Below, in pieces: positions 33,936 to 40,750 of a DNA stretch of 64,000 nucleotides (position 1 is the first letter of the stretch; every line of letters starts with the position of its first letter). The stretch is taken from the NCBI RefSeq assembly GCF_014648255.1, contig NZ_BMQT01000004.1:434001-498000 (forward strand). Direction: 5' to 3'. Made by a program: the position numbers and the translations under genes. The stretch is from Nocardioides albus. Lineage in GTDB: Bacteria; Actinomycetota; Actinomycetes; Propionibacteriales; Nocardioidaceae. Under the pieces are notes generated by a model. It had not been told where the DNA came from, did not search any database, and saw nothing but the letters and a program-made list of their open reading frames with translations.

Positions 33936-34813
33936 CGGGCCACCTCCGCTAGGACTGGGGCAAGGTCTGCGGCGAGCTCGGACGGCTCCACGCTGGTGAT
34001 CAACAGGGTCAGCTCTCCGTCGAGCGAGACCGTTCGCATCGAACGCCAACCGTCGTTGACCAGCGTCCAGGAGACGGTGCCGATCAGCGGGTTCTCCGGG
34101 TCAGCCATCGTCGCGACGACGGCGCGGAGCCGGCCGTGGGCCTCGGTGGAGAGTGCCTCCAGAGCAGTCGAGACGACGACATCGCCCTCGGTCAGCACGG
34201 GCACCAGGTCGGCGCGACCGGTGCGCAGCGCCTCGAAGACAGCGTCAGCGGTGGCGAACGGGACCTCTAGCTGGTCGGGCACCGCCGAGGTCAGCCGGGC
34301 GGTGTCGCCCGGCAGCGTGGCGGTGCGGCCGAGCTCGGTCGCCCAGGCCGCCGAGGGGTACCAGGAGAGCTCGAAGACGAGCCCGTCCACGGTGGCGAGA
34401 GAGGCGGCCGCCTCGCCCTTCTGTCGATGCCAGGCACGGCCGCGCAGGCCGTCGACGACGACATCGAGGTCGATGACCACCTCCGGGGTCGCCAGGAGCC
34501 CGAGGGCGCCGGCGATCCCGGCGTCGAGAGCGCCGTCGGCGTCGAGGAGGTCGCGCCGCTGCAGCGAGGTGCTGCCCTCGCCGAAGCCGGCGACGGCACG
34601 AGCCAGGGCCTCCGCCTCGGCTGCCGAGCGCGTACGCCCCAGCCGGGCGTCGAGCCCCTCATCGCGGTGTGTCGCGACCTCGAACGGAAGCGGGGCACCG
34701 ATGCTCTCGCAGGCATGGGTGAGCTCAGGAAGGGTCAGTCCGACCCGGCGAGGCACCCCCGCCCATGGCTCGGTCGGCGCGCTCGGCGCGGGACCCAGGT
34801 CGATCGTGGTCAT
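33932..34813 (-). CDS. EspG-like (ESX secretion-associated) protein
   Basis: 293 residues, matching EspG family length (~250-300). Layout resembles EspG: an early TLPELTHACESIGAPLPFEV strand-helix unit, GLLATPEVVIDLDVVVDGLRGRAWHRQKGE (repeat half 1), FELSWYPSAAWATELGRTATLP, then LVPVLTEGDVVVSTALEAL and a second half ending LDGELTLLITSVEPSELAADLAPVLAEV. EspG proteins are cytosolic chaperones for ESX substrates. The call is by fold pattern and context between a WXG gene (4-base overlap at 34810) and a further partner; sequence identity to known EspG is not established. Confidence 0.6.
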   Translation of the reverse strand: MTTIDLGPAPSAPTEPWAGVPRRVGLTLPELTHACESIGAPLPFEVATHRDEGLDARLGRTRSAAEAEALARAVAGFGEGSTSLQRRDLLDADGALDAGIAGALGLLATPEVVIDLDVVVDGLRGRAWHRQKGEAAASLATVDGLVFELSWYPSAAWATELGRTATLPGDTARLTSAVPDQLEVPFATADAVFEALRTGRADLVPVLTEGDVVVSTALEALSTEAHGRLRAVVATMADPENPLIGTVSWTLVNDGWRSMRTVSLDGELTLLITSVEPSELAADLAPVLAEVAR

Positions 34814-35172
34814 CGAAGGGTGACCTCCAGCCAGTCCTTGTGGCCCGGCTCAGGGGCCTCGAATCCGTCCAGCCCGCCATCGGTGGCGAGCACCTCGGCG
34901 CGAGCCTCGACCTCGGCGATCTGCTCCTTGAGCAGGTCGACCTGCTTGAGGTGCTTGGCCAGGGTGTCGGCCGCACGGTCATGCTGCTCGGCCGCGCTCC
35001 GCAGGGCGGTGGCGCGTTCCTTCATCCGTCCACGGAAGGACTCGGCAGCACGACCGTGCCAGGGCACGGCCTCGGACTGCGCCACCAGCTTGTCGGCACT
35101 CGCACGGATGTCGTCCGCCTGCTCACGCAGACGGCTCACCCGACGACGGATCACGTCGCTCTCGCCGTACAT
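34810..35172 (-). CDS. WXG100-like protein
   Basis: 120 residues from ATG 35172, set by a strong SD (AGGAGGG) three bases upstream. Two long helices (DVIRRRVSRLREQADDIRAS and MKERATALRSAAEQHDRAADTL) flank a turn that reads VPWHGRAAESF, a W-x-G motif. That is the helical-hairpin architecture of ESAT-6/WXG100 secreted proteins, slightly longer than usual. It heads an operon with an EspG-like protein and a degenerate hydrolase, all with 4-base overlaps, and would be exported by a type VII secretion ATPase such as that at 45132. Confidence 0.8.
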   Translation of the reverse strand: MYGESDVIRRRVSRLREQADDIRASADKLVAQSEAVPWHGRAAESFRGRMKERATALRSAAEQHDRAADTLAKHLKQVDLLKEQIAEVEARAEVLATDGGLDGFEAPEPGHKDWLEVTLR

Positions 35173-35257
35173 ATCCCTCCTCGGACAGGTCTCTGTGATG
35201 GTCCTACCCCGCGCGGACGGTTCTAAACACAAATTCCCAAACTTTCTCAAACCTTGT

Positions 35258-35365
35258 CCGCCGAGACGTCAGTTTCTGGCGCCGAGAAGCCGATCTTTGA
35301 CGTCGAGATGGCCCACTCGACGTCAAAGATCGACCCTTCGCGGTCAGGAACTGACGTCTCGGCGG
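35258..35365. repeat. 108-bp inverted repeat between aminotransferase and WXG operon
   Basis: Two 50-base arms (35258-35307, 35316-35365) around an 8-base centre. The outer 17 bp (CCGCCGAGACGTCAGTT) and inner 17 bp (CGATCTTTGACGTCGAG) are perfect; the middle 16 bases are mismatched. It lies in the 199-bp gap between the aminotransferase stop and the WXG operon start, both minus-strand. Confidence 0.85.
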
Positions 35366-35371
35366 AGGAGG

Positions 35372-36547
35372 TCAGGTCAGGACGGTGGACAGACGGTCCA
35401 GGGCCTGCTCGATCTCGGTGGCGGAGCCGGCGAAGGAGAGACGTACGAAGCGGTGTCCGTCGACCGGATCGAAGTCGACACCCGGAGCCATCGCGACGCC
35501 GGTTCGGTCGAGGACCTGGTGGCACCAGGACATGGTGTCGTCGGTCCAGCGGCTGACGTCGGCGTACACGTAGAACGCGCCGTCGGCCGGCGCCATCTCG
35601 GTGACCCCGAGCGAGCGGAGACCGTCGAGGATGACGCCACGGTTGGCGGCGTAGCGCGTCACATGAGCGTCGAGCTCGGCGTACGCGTCCGGGGTGAACG
35701 CCGCGATCGCGGCGTGCTGAGCGAGCGCCGGCGGGCAGATCGTGAAGTTGCCGACCAGGACGTCGATCGCGCGCCGCAGATGAGCAGGGGCGAGCAGCCA
35801 GCCGATGCGCCACCCGGTCATCGAGGAGTACTTGGAGAACGAGCCGAACACGACGGCATCGCGCGAGGTCTCCCAGGCGCTGCGACCGCGGCTGCCGTCT
35901 CCGCCGTAGGTGAGCCCGTGGTAGATCTCGTCCGAGATCAGCTGGATGCCGGCCTCTTCGCAATAGCGCGCCAGCGCCGCCAGCTCCTCCGGCCGCAGCA
36001 TCGTGCCGGTCGGATTGGCCGGACTGGCCACCACCAGACCCTTCAGGCCGACGCGATCGTGAAGCTCCTGCACCTGCTCCACAGTCGGCTGGAACCGCTC
36101 GGCGGCCCCGGTCGGGATCTCCACGACCTCGCACCCGAGGGCGGCGAGCACGTTGCGGTAGCAGGGATAGGACGGGCGGGCCATCGCCACCTTGTCCCCG
36201 ACGTCGAAGGCCGCCAAGAAGCTGGCCAGGAACCCACCGCTGGCCCCGGTCGTGACGATCACGTCGTCGGGGGAGACCTCGATCCCGTGCCAGGCCCGGT
36301 GGTGCCCGGCGATCGCCTGGCGCAGCTCCAGGATGCCGGTCGCCGGCGTGTAACCCAGCGGGTCACCGCTCTGCAGCAGCCGCACCGCCTCGGCGCTGAC
36401 CGCCTGCGGCGCCCCCGTGGACGGCTGTCCTGAGGTGAGCGAGATGAGATCACCGTACGTCCGCTGGCGCTGGGCCGCTCGCTCGAGCATGTCCATCACG
36501 TGAAAGGGAGGCACGTTCGCGCGTCGGGCGACAGTCAGGCGGTCCAT
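35372..36547 (-). CDS. Class I/II pyridoxal-phosphate aminotransferase
   Basis: 391 residues from ATG 36547, preferred over ATG 36559 because TAATGT lies eight bases before it. Fold type I markers: SLTSGQPSTGAPQAV, PLGYTPATGILELRQAI, VIVTTGASGGFLASFLAAF, SPANPTGTMLRPEELAAL (Asn contacting PLP), LISDEIYHGLTYGG (Asp), FGSFSKYSSMTGWRIGWLL with the Schiff-base Lys, and FVRLSFAG with the carboxylate-binding Arg. The substrate pair is not determined; similar proteins act on aspartate or aromatic amino acids. Divergent from the antiporter across a palindromic element that supplies both -10 boxes. Confidence 0.92.
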   Translation of the reverse strand: MDRLTVARRANVPPFHVMDMLERAAQRQRTYGDLISLTSGQPSTGAPQAVSAEAVRLLQSGDPLGYTPATGILELRQAIAGHHRAWHGIEVSPDDVIVTTGASGGFLASFLAAFDVGDKVAMARPSYPCYRNVLAALGCEVVEIPTGAAERFQPTVEQVQELHDRVGLKGLVVASPANPTGTMLRPEELAALARYCEEAGIQLISDEIYHGLTYGGDGSRGRSAWETSRDAVVFGSFSKYSSMTGWRIGWLLAPAHLRRAIDVLVGNFTICPPALAQHAAIAAFTPDAYAELDAHVTRYAANRGVILDGLRSLGVTEMAPADGAFYVYADVSRWTDDTMSWCHQVLDRTGVAMAPGVDFDPVDGHRFVRLSFAGSATEIEQALDRLSTVLT

Positions 36548-36555
36548 GGGAGCAA

Positions 36556-36561
36556 ACATTA
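36556..36561 (-). promoter_or_regulatory. -10 box TAATGT, leaderless, at the edge of the palindromic element
   Basis: On the minus strand TAATGT is followed by TTGCTCCC and ATG 36547. Its first three bases, TAA, are the terminal bases of the inverted repeat at 36559-36640. Confidence 0.55.
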
Positions 36562-36640
36562 GGGCGTGGCCGAGAAATGCCTGGATGGCATGCGTGCCCT
36601 GGCGGCGCAGGCCGCCAGGGAGTTCTCGGACACGCCCTAA
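36559..36640. repeat. 82-bp palindromic element with terminal inverted repeats
   Basis: TTAGGGCGTGGCCGAGAA (36559-36576) and TTCTCGGACACGCCCTAA (36623-36640) are 18-bp terminal repeats with one mismatch. Inside is a second perfect hairpin, CCCTGGCGGC (36597-36606) / GCCGCCAGGG (36611-36620). No coding sequence. Size and structure resemble a miniature mobile element. Confidence 0.8.
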
Positions 36641-36643
36641 GAT
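36638..36643 (+). promoter_or_regulatory. -10 box TAAGAT reading out of the palindromic element
   Basis: TAAGAT starts with the last three bases of the element's right repeat and continues into flanking DNA. It would start RNA near 36650, giving a ~45-base leader to the antiporter gene. Confidence 0.45.
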
Positions 36644-36694
36644 GCAGTTCCGGAGGTCATAGGGGGACCCACGACATGAGCGAGCGGCAGTCTC

Positions 36695-38185
36695 ATGAGC
36701 TTTGACGTCCATCAGCTCGACATGTTCGTGCTGATCGGCTCCCTGGTCACCCTGCTGGCGATCCTCGCGGTGCGGGTGTCGACGAAGGCCGGGCTCCCGT
36801 CGCTGTTGATCTACCTGTTGATGGGCGTCCTCCTCGGCGAGTCCGTGCTCGGTATCGGGTTCGAGGACGCTGCCCTCGCGCACGCGCTCGGCTTCGGGGC
36901 GCTGGCGCTGATCCTGGCCGAAGGCGGTCTGACGACATCGTGGAAGGACGTACGTCCCTCATTCGGCCTCGGGATGATGCTGGCCACCGTCGGGGTGGTG
37001 ATCTCGATCGGGATCGTCGCGGTGGGTGCGCACTATCTCCTCGGGCTTCCCTGGCAGCTCGCCTTCCTGCTGGGCGCGGTGACCTCGCCGACCGACGCGG
37101 CGGCGGTGTTCTCGGTGCTGAGGGTGGTGCCGCTGCCGAAGCGGCTGACCGGTGTCCTCGAGGCGGAGTCGGGACTCAACGACGCCCCGACCGTGGTGAT
37201 CGTGACGCTCATCGCCAGCGGCGCGATCGCAGAGAACCCGCCGATCGTGGTGGCCGGGATCGTGATCGGCGAGCTGTTGCTCGGCATCGTGGTCGGTCTG
37301 CTCGTCGGTTTCGGCGGCGCCTGGCTGATGCGTCGGGCCGCACTGCCCTCCGCCGGTCTCTATCCGCTGGCGGTGATGACGTTGGCGTTCCTCGCCTACG
37401 GCGGATCGGCGTGGCTGCACGGCTCCGGGTTCGCAGCGATCTACGTGGCCGCGCTGGTGCTCGGCAACACCGACCTGCCTCACCGCGGCGCCACCAGGTC
37501 CTTCGCCGAGGGGGTCGCCTGGTTGGCCCAGATCGGCCTCTTCGTGATGCTCGGACTGTTGCTCTCCCCGGCGCGTATCGACCTCGGGACGATCGGCCTC
37601 GCGCTTGCCGCCGGGCTGATCCTCACCTTCCTCGCCCGGCCCGCCTCCGTGCTGGTCAGCACGGTGGTCTCCCGGATGACGTGGCGGGAGACCGTATTCG
37701 TCTCCTGGGCGGGGCTGCGTGGCGCGGTGCCGGTGGTGCTGACCACCATCCCGCTGGCCGAGGGTGTCGATGGCGCCGAGGACCTCTTCGACCTGGTCTT
37801 CGTGATGGTCGTCGTCTACACGCTGCTGACCGGACCGACGCTGCCCTGGGTCGCTCGGGTGCTCGGGGTCGCGCGCCCCGACGATCCACGCTCGCTCGAT
37901 CTCGACGTCGCGCCGCTGGAACAGATCGCGGCAGACCTCATCCAGCTCCGGATACCGCACGAGTCACGCCTCCACGGCGTCGAGGTCGGCGAGCTCAGGC
38001 TGCCCTCCGGGTCATCGGTGTCGCTGCTGATCCGAGACGGACAGACCATGGACCCGGAGAGCACCACCGTCCTCCGTTCCCGCGACGTCATCCTGGTCGT
38101 CGTGCCGCGGGACCAGCGTGAGCAGGCCGAACGCCGCCTCGAGATGGTCAGCCGGAAGGGCCGGCTGGCCGGCTGGCTGCGCTGA
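36695..38185 (+). CDS. CPA1-type potassium/sodium-proton antiporter with RCK_C/TrkA_C tail
   Basis: 496 residues. Around 12 membrane segments in the first ~390 residues: VLIGSLVTLLAILAVRVSTKAG, GLPSLLIYLLMGVLLGESVLGI, then LGAVTSPTDAAAVFSVLR and LEAESGLNDAPTVVIV, the latter two carrying the ND/TD ion-binding residues typical of NhaP/CPA1 exchangers. The C-terminal ~105 residues (LRIPHESRLHGVEVGELRLP, SLLIRDGQTMDPESTTVLRSRDVILVVV) form a TrkA_C ligand domain, as in NhaP2/CvrA K+/H+ antiporters. A 9-codon ORF beginning ATGAGCGAGCG (36676-36705) overlaps its start. Confidence 0.92.
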   Translation: MSFDVHQLDMFVLIGSLVTLLAILAVRVSTKAGLPSLLIYLLMGVLLGESVLGIGFEDAALAHALGFGALALILAEGGLTTSWKDVRPSFGLGMMLATVGVVISIGIVAVGAHYLLGLPWQLAFLLGAVTSPTDAAAVFSVLRVVPLPKRLTGVLEAESGLNDAPTVVIVTLIASGAIAENPPIVVAGIVIGELLLGIVVGLLVGFGGAWLMRRAALPSAGLYPLAVMTLAFLAYGGSAWLHGSGFAAIYVAALVLGNTDLPHRGATRSFAEGVAWLAQIGLFVMLGLLLSPARIDLGTIGLALAAGLILTFLARPASVLVSTVVSRMTWRETVFVSWAGLRGAVPVVLTTIPLAEGVDGAEDLFDLVFVMVVVYTLLTGPTLPWVARVLGVARPDDPRSLDLDVAPLEQIAADLIQLRIPHESRLHGVEVGELRLPSGSSVSLLIRDGQTMDPESTTVLRSRDVILVVVPRDQREQAERRLEMVSRKGRLAGWLR

Positions 38186-38192
38186 GCGCTCG

Positions 38193-38708
38193 CTACTCGA
38201 CCGGAGGGCTGCAGATCGTGGCGTCAGCCTTGGCGGTGACGGTCTTCACGCCGCCGGTCACATCGGGGAACTTCTCGCCGGTGATGACCACGATGCCCGG
38301 GATGTCGGACTTGGTCTCCACGATCTTCGCGTCACCGAGCCAGCTCGCGACGAGCGCCGCGGAGGGGGCGTCCTTGTCGGGCGTCCACACCTCGACGGTC
38401 TTCAGCTTGGTGCCGCGGGGTGCGTTGCCGGTGTTGCCCTTGACGAAGCCCGCGTCGACGAGGTCCGTCATCGCCCGGGTGGCGAGCCCGGCCCGGGTGC
38501 TCGCGTTGAGAACGGTCACGACCACCTGCGACGGGTAGACCTCGGAGCCCTTCTTCACCGGGGCGTCCACGCACGGCCCGACGTCGACCTTCTGCGGGAA
38601 GGGTGCGGTCATCGACTTCCATCCCCAGGCGCCGGCCAGCGCGACCGCGACCGCGAGGACGGCGAGGATGATGAACGTACGAAGTCCCGTGAGGGCCGAA
38701 TCGAGCAT
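38193..38708 (-). CDS. Single-pass protein with LytR C-terminal domain
   Basis: 171 residues from ATG 38708, chosen by a TAGGCT -10 at seven bases and by the membrane anchor starting TGLRTFIILAVLAVAVALAGAWGW. The outside part contains YPSQVVVTVLNASTRAGLATRAMTDLVDAGF, the LytR_C domain core (VxVLNxTxxxGLAxxxxxxL). In related proteins this domain accompanies LytR-CpsA-Psr transferases that attach glycopolymers to peptidoglycan; here it stands alone on a membrane anchor. Two Cys (GPCVDAP and TICSPPVE) could bridge. Confidence 0.88.
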   Translation of the reverse strand: MLDSALTGLRTFIILAVLAVAVALAGAWGWKSMTAPFPQKVDVGPCVDAPVKKGSEVYPSQVVVTVLNASTRAGLATRAMTDLVDAGFVKGNTGNAPRGTKLKTVEVWTPDKDAPSAALVASWLGDAKIVETKSDIPGIVVITGEKFPDVTGGVKTVTAKADATICSPPVE

Positions 38709-38715
38709 GAGGCCG

Positions 38716-38721
38716 AGCCTA
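38716..38721 (-). promoter_or_regulatory. -10 box TAGGCT, leaderless
   Basis: On the minus strand TAGGCT is followed by CGGCCTC and ATG 38708. Confidence 0.6.
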
Positions 38722-38734
38722 ACCGCTGGTTGTC

Positions 38735-39028
38735 CTAGCCGAGGCTGTGTACGCGGGCGTGCAGCACGTTGCGCTGCTGGAGCGCCGCACGGAGGGCCCG
38801 GTGGAGGCCATCCTCGAGGTAGAGCTCGCCGTTCCACTCCACGACGTGGGCGAAGAGGTCGCCGAAGAACGTCGAGTCCTCGTTGAGCAGAGCCACCAGC
38901 TGCAGGGTGTCCTTCGTGGTCACCAGCTCATCGAGACGGACCGTCCGAGGAGGCAGCGCAGCCCACCCCTTGGTCGTCAGACCATGGTCAGGGTAGGGGC
39001 GGGAGTCGCCGACACGCTTGAAGATCAC
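38735..39028 (-). CDS. Conserved actinobacterial small protein (VapB-like in some annotations)
   Basis: 97 residues from GTG 39028. The sequence pattern, MIFKRVGDSRPYPDHG, then PRTVRLDELVTTKDTLQL and DSTFFGDLFAHVVEWNGELYLEDGLHRALRAALQQR, is one I recognise as a very widely conserved actinobacterial protein, often labelled a VapB-family antitoxin. No toxin partner is adjacent, so the label is doubtful; the LYLEDGLHRALRA part resembles a ParB/Srx-like nuclease core. Leaderless: TACAGT seven bases before GTG, with TTGGGA 16 bases further up. Confidence 0.75.
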   Translation of the reverse strand: MIFKRVGDSRPYPDHGLTTKGWAALPPRTVRLDELVTTKDTLQLVALLNEDSTFFGDLFAHVVEWNGELYLEDGLHRALRAALQQRNVLHARVHSLG

Positions 39029-39035
39029 CCTCGTG

Positions 39036-39063
39036 ACTGTATCGCCCTCAATCCAAATCCCAA
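39036..39063 (-). promoter_or_regulatory. Promoter TTGGGA-N16-TACAGT, leaderless
   Basis: Minus strand: -35 TTGGGA (39058-39063), 16-base spacer, -10 TACAGT (39036-39041), seven bases, GTG 39028. The best-formed two-box leaderless promoter in the window. Confidence 0.6.
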
Positions 39064-39066
39064 CAC

Positions 39067-39134
39067 ATGACTTCGTGCCCGACAGGAGATAGCCGGCTGC
39101 GCGCGCTTCGGCGCCCTGCCGGGCACGAAGTCAT
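39067..39134. repeat. Inverted repeat in a divergent promoter region
   Basis: ATGACTTCGTGCCCGACAGG (39067-39086) pairs with 39115-39134 over 20 bp with one mismatch; the 28-base loop is GC-rich. Its left end lies 4 bases from the -35 of the minus-strand gene and its right end overlaps the -10 box TAGAGT of the plus-strand gene. Confidence 0.75.
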
Positions 39135-39139
39135 AGAGT
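39134..39139 (+). promoter_or_regulatory. -10 box TAGAGT, leaderless
   Basis: TAGAGT, then CAGCCC, then ATG 39146 of the HerA-like gene. Confidence 0.65.
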
Positions 39140-39145
39140 CAGCCC

Positions 39146-40696
39146 ATGACGGATGCTGCTGCTCTCTCAGAAGCGGTCGGGCCCGGCTACCAATTCGAGG
39201 GTTCCGCCCTCGAGCTCGGGGGCCTGATGGCGGACGCTGAGACCTTGTTGGAGACACCGATTCGCATTCCTCTGGGGATGCTGAACCGGCATGGGCTGGT
39301 CGCCGGTGCGACCGGCACGGGAAAGACGAAGACCCTTCAGCTGCTTGCCGAGCAGCTCTCTGCAGCCGGGGTGCCGGTCTTCGCCGCCGACATCAAGGGC
39401 GACCTCTCCGGTCTGGCCGCCCCGGGCGAGCAGAGCGAGAAGCTGACCGCGCGGTCGGCATCGGTCGGCCAGTCCTGGCAGGCGCGCGGGTTCCCGGTCG
39501 AATACTTCGCTCTCGGTGGTGAAGGCACCGGCATCCCGGTGCGGGTGACGGTCGAGGCCTTCGGGGCGACGCTCCTGTCCAAGGTGCTCGGTCTCAACGA
39601 GACCCAGGAGTCCTCGCTCGGGCTCGTCTTCCACTACGCCGAGAAGGCCGGCCTGAAGCTGATCGGGCTCGACGACCTGCGCGCGGTCCTGCAGTGGCTG
39701 GTCTCCGACGAGGGCAAGGCCGATCTGAAGGGCCTGGGCGGCCTCTCGTCCGCGACGACAGGGGTGATCCTGCGTACGCTCATCGCCTTCTCCGACCAGG
39801 GCGCGGACGAGTTCTTCGGCGAACCGGCCTTCGCCGTCACGGACTTCATCCGCAACGACGGGGACGCCGGGATCATCTCGTTGCTCGAGCTGCCCAACCT
39901 GCAGGACCGGCCGGCGATCTTCTCGACCTTCCTGATGTGGCTGCTCGCCGAGCTGTTCCGGGCGCTGCCCGAGGTCGGCGACGTCGACAAGCCGAAGCTC
40001 GTCTTCTTCTTCGACGAGGCGCACCTGCTCTTCAACGACGCCTCGGACGCGTTCCTCGACCAGATCACCAACACCGTGCGCCTGATCCGCTCGAAGGGTG
40101 TGGGCGTCTTCTTCGTGACCCAGAAGCCGACCGACGTCCCCGAGGACGTGCTCGGCCAGCTCGGCTCCCGCATCCAGCACCAGCTGCGGGTCGCGACGCC
40201 CAACGACGCCAAGGCGCTCAAGGCGAGCGTCAACACCTATCCGACCTCCTCCTACGACGACCTCGGCGCCGTCATCCAGACGCTCGGGATCGGGGAGGCG
40301 ATCGTGACGGTCATGAACGAGCGCGGGGCGCCGACGCCGGTCGCCTGGACGCGGCTGCGCGCTCCCGAGTCGCTGATGGGCCCGGCGGAGGCCGCGGCGA
40401 TGACAGCGGCGGTGTCCGCCTCGCCCCTGGCAGCGAAGTACACCGCTGCCGTCGAGGTCGAGTCCGCCGCCGATCAGCTCGAGGCGAAGACGGCCGCCGC
40501 GGCGGCCGCGGACAAGGCGGAGGCCGAGGACAAGGCGGCCAAGAAGAGCGCCCCGAAGAAGTCCTCCGGGTCGCGATCCCGGTCGCAGGACGATGACGAC
40601 TCGATGATCGAGACGGTGGTGAAGTCGACCGCGTTCAAGCAGGCCGCGCGCACCGCCGCCAGGGAGCTCGTCAGGGGATTCTTCAAGCGCCGCTGA
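39146..40696 (+). CDS. DUF853 / HerA-like P-loop ATPase
   Basis: 516 residues. LETPIRIPLGMLNRHGLVAGATGTGKTKTLQLLAEQ gives the Walker A (GATGTGKT, ~53-60). VPVFAADIKGDLSGLA, PKLVFFFDEAHLLFNDAS (Walker B, ~290) and GVGVFFVTQKPTDVPEDVLGQLGSRIQHQLR match the DUF853 (YjgR-type) branch of FtsK/HerA ATPases. The last ~80 residues are Ala/Lys/Ser-rich and end in a basic helix. It probably works as a hexamer; substrate unknown, and no NurA partner is present. Confidence 0.9.
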   Translation: MTDAAALSEAVGPGYQFEGSALELGGLMADAETLLETPIRIPLGMLNRHGLVAGATGTGKTKTLQLLAEQLSAAGVPVFAADIKGDLSGLAAPGEQSEKLTARSASVGQSWQARGFPVEYFALGGEGTGIPVRVTVEAFGATLLSKVLGLNETQESSLGLVFHYAEKAGLKLIGLDDLRAVLQWLVSDEGKADLKGLGGLSSATTGVILRTLIAFSDQGADEFFGEPAFAVTDFIRNDGDAGIISLLELPNLQDRPAIFSTFLMWLLAELFRALPEVGDVDKPKLVFFFDEAHLLFNDASDAFLDQITNTVRLIRSKGVGVFFVTQKPTDVPEDVLGQLGSRIQHQLRVATPNDAKALKASVNTYPTSSYDDLGAVIQTLGIGEAIVTVMNERGAPTPVAWTRLRAPESLMGPAEAAAMTAAVSASPLAAKYTAAVEVESAADQLEAKTAAAAAADKAEAEDKAAKKSAPKKSSGSRSRSQDDDDSMIETVVKSTAFKQAARTAARELVRGFFKRR

Positions 40697-40738
40697 GCAC
40701 CGTCGGTCAGTGATTGGCTCGGGGATGGGCAGAATCCT

Positions 40739-40744
40739 TATCGT
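40739..40744 (+). promoter_or_regulatory. -10 box TATCGT, leaderless
   Basis: TATCGT, then CTGCTC, then ATG 40751 of the amidohydrolase gene. Confidence 0.6.
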
Positions 40745-40750
40745 CTGCTC

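Noticed and set aside
38735..39028. Toxin-antitoxin locus
   Set aside because: The VapB-type label exists for similar proteins, but there is no adjacent PIN-domain toxin; neighbours are LytR_C and HerA-like genes.
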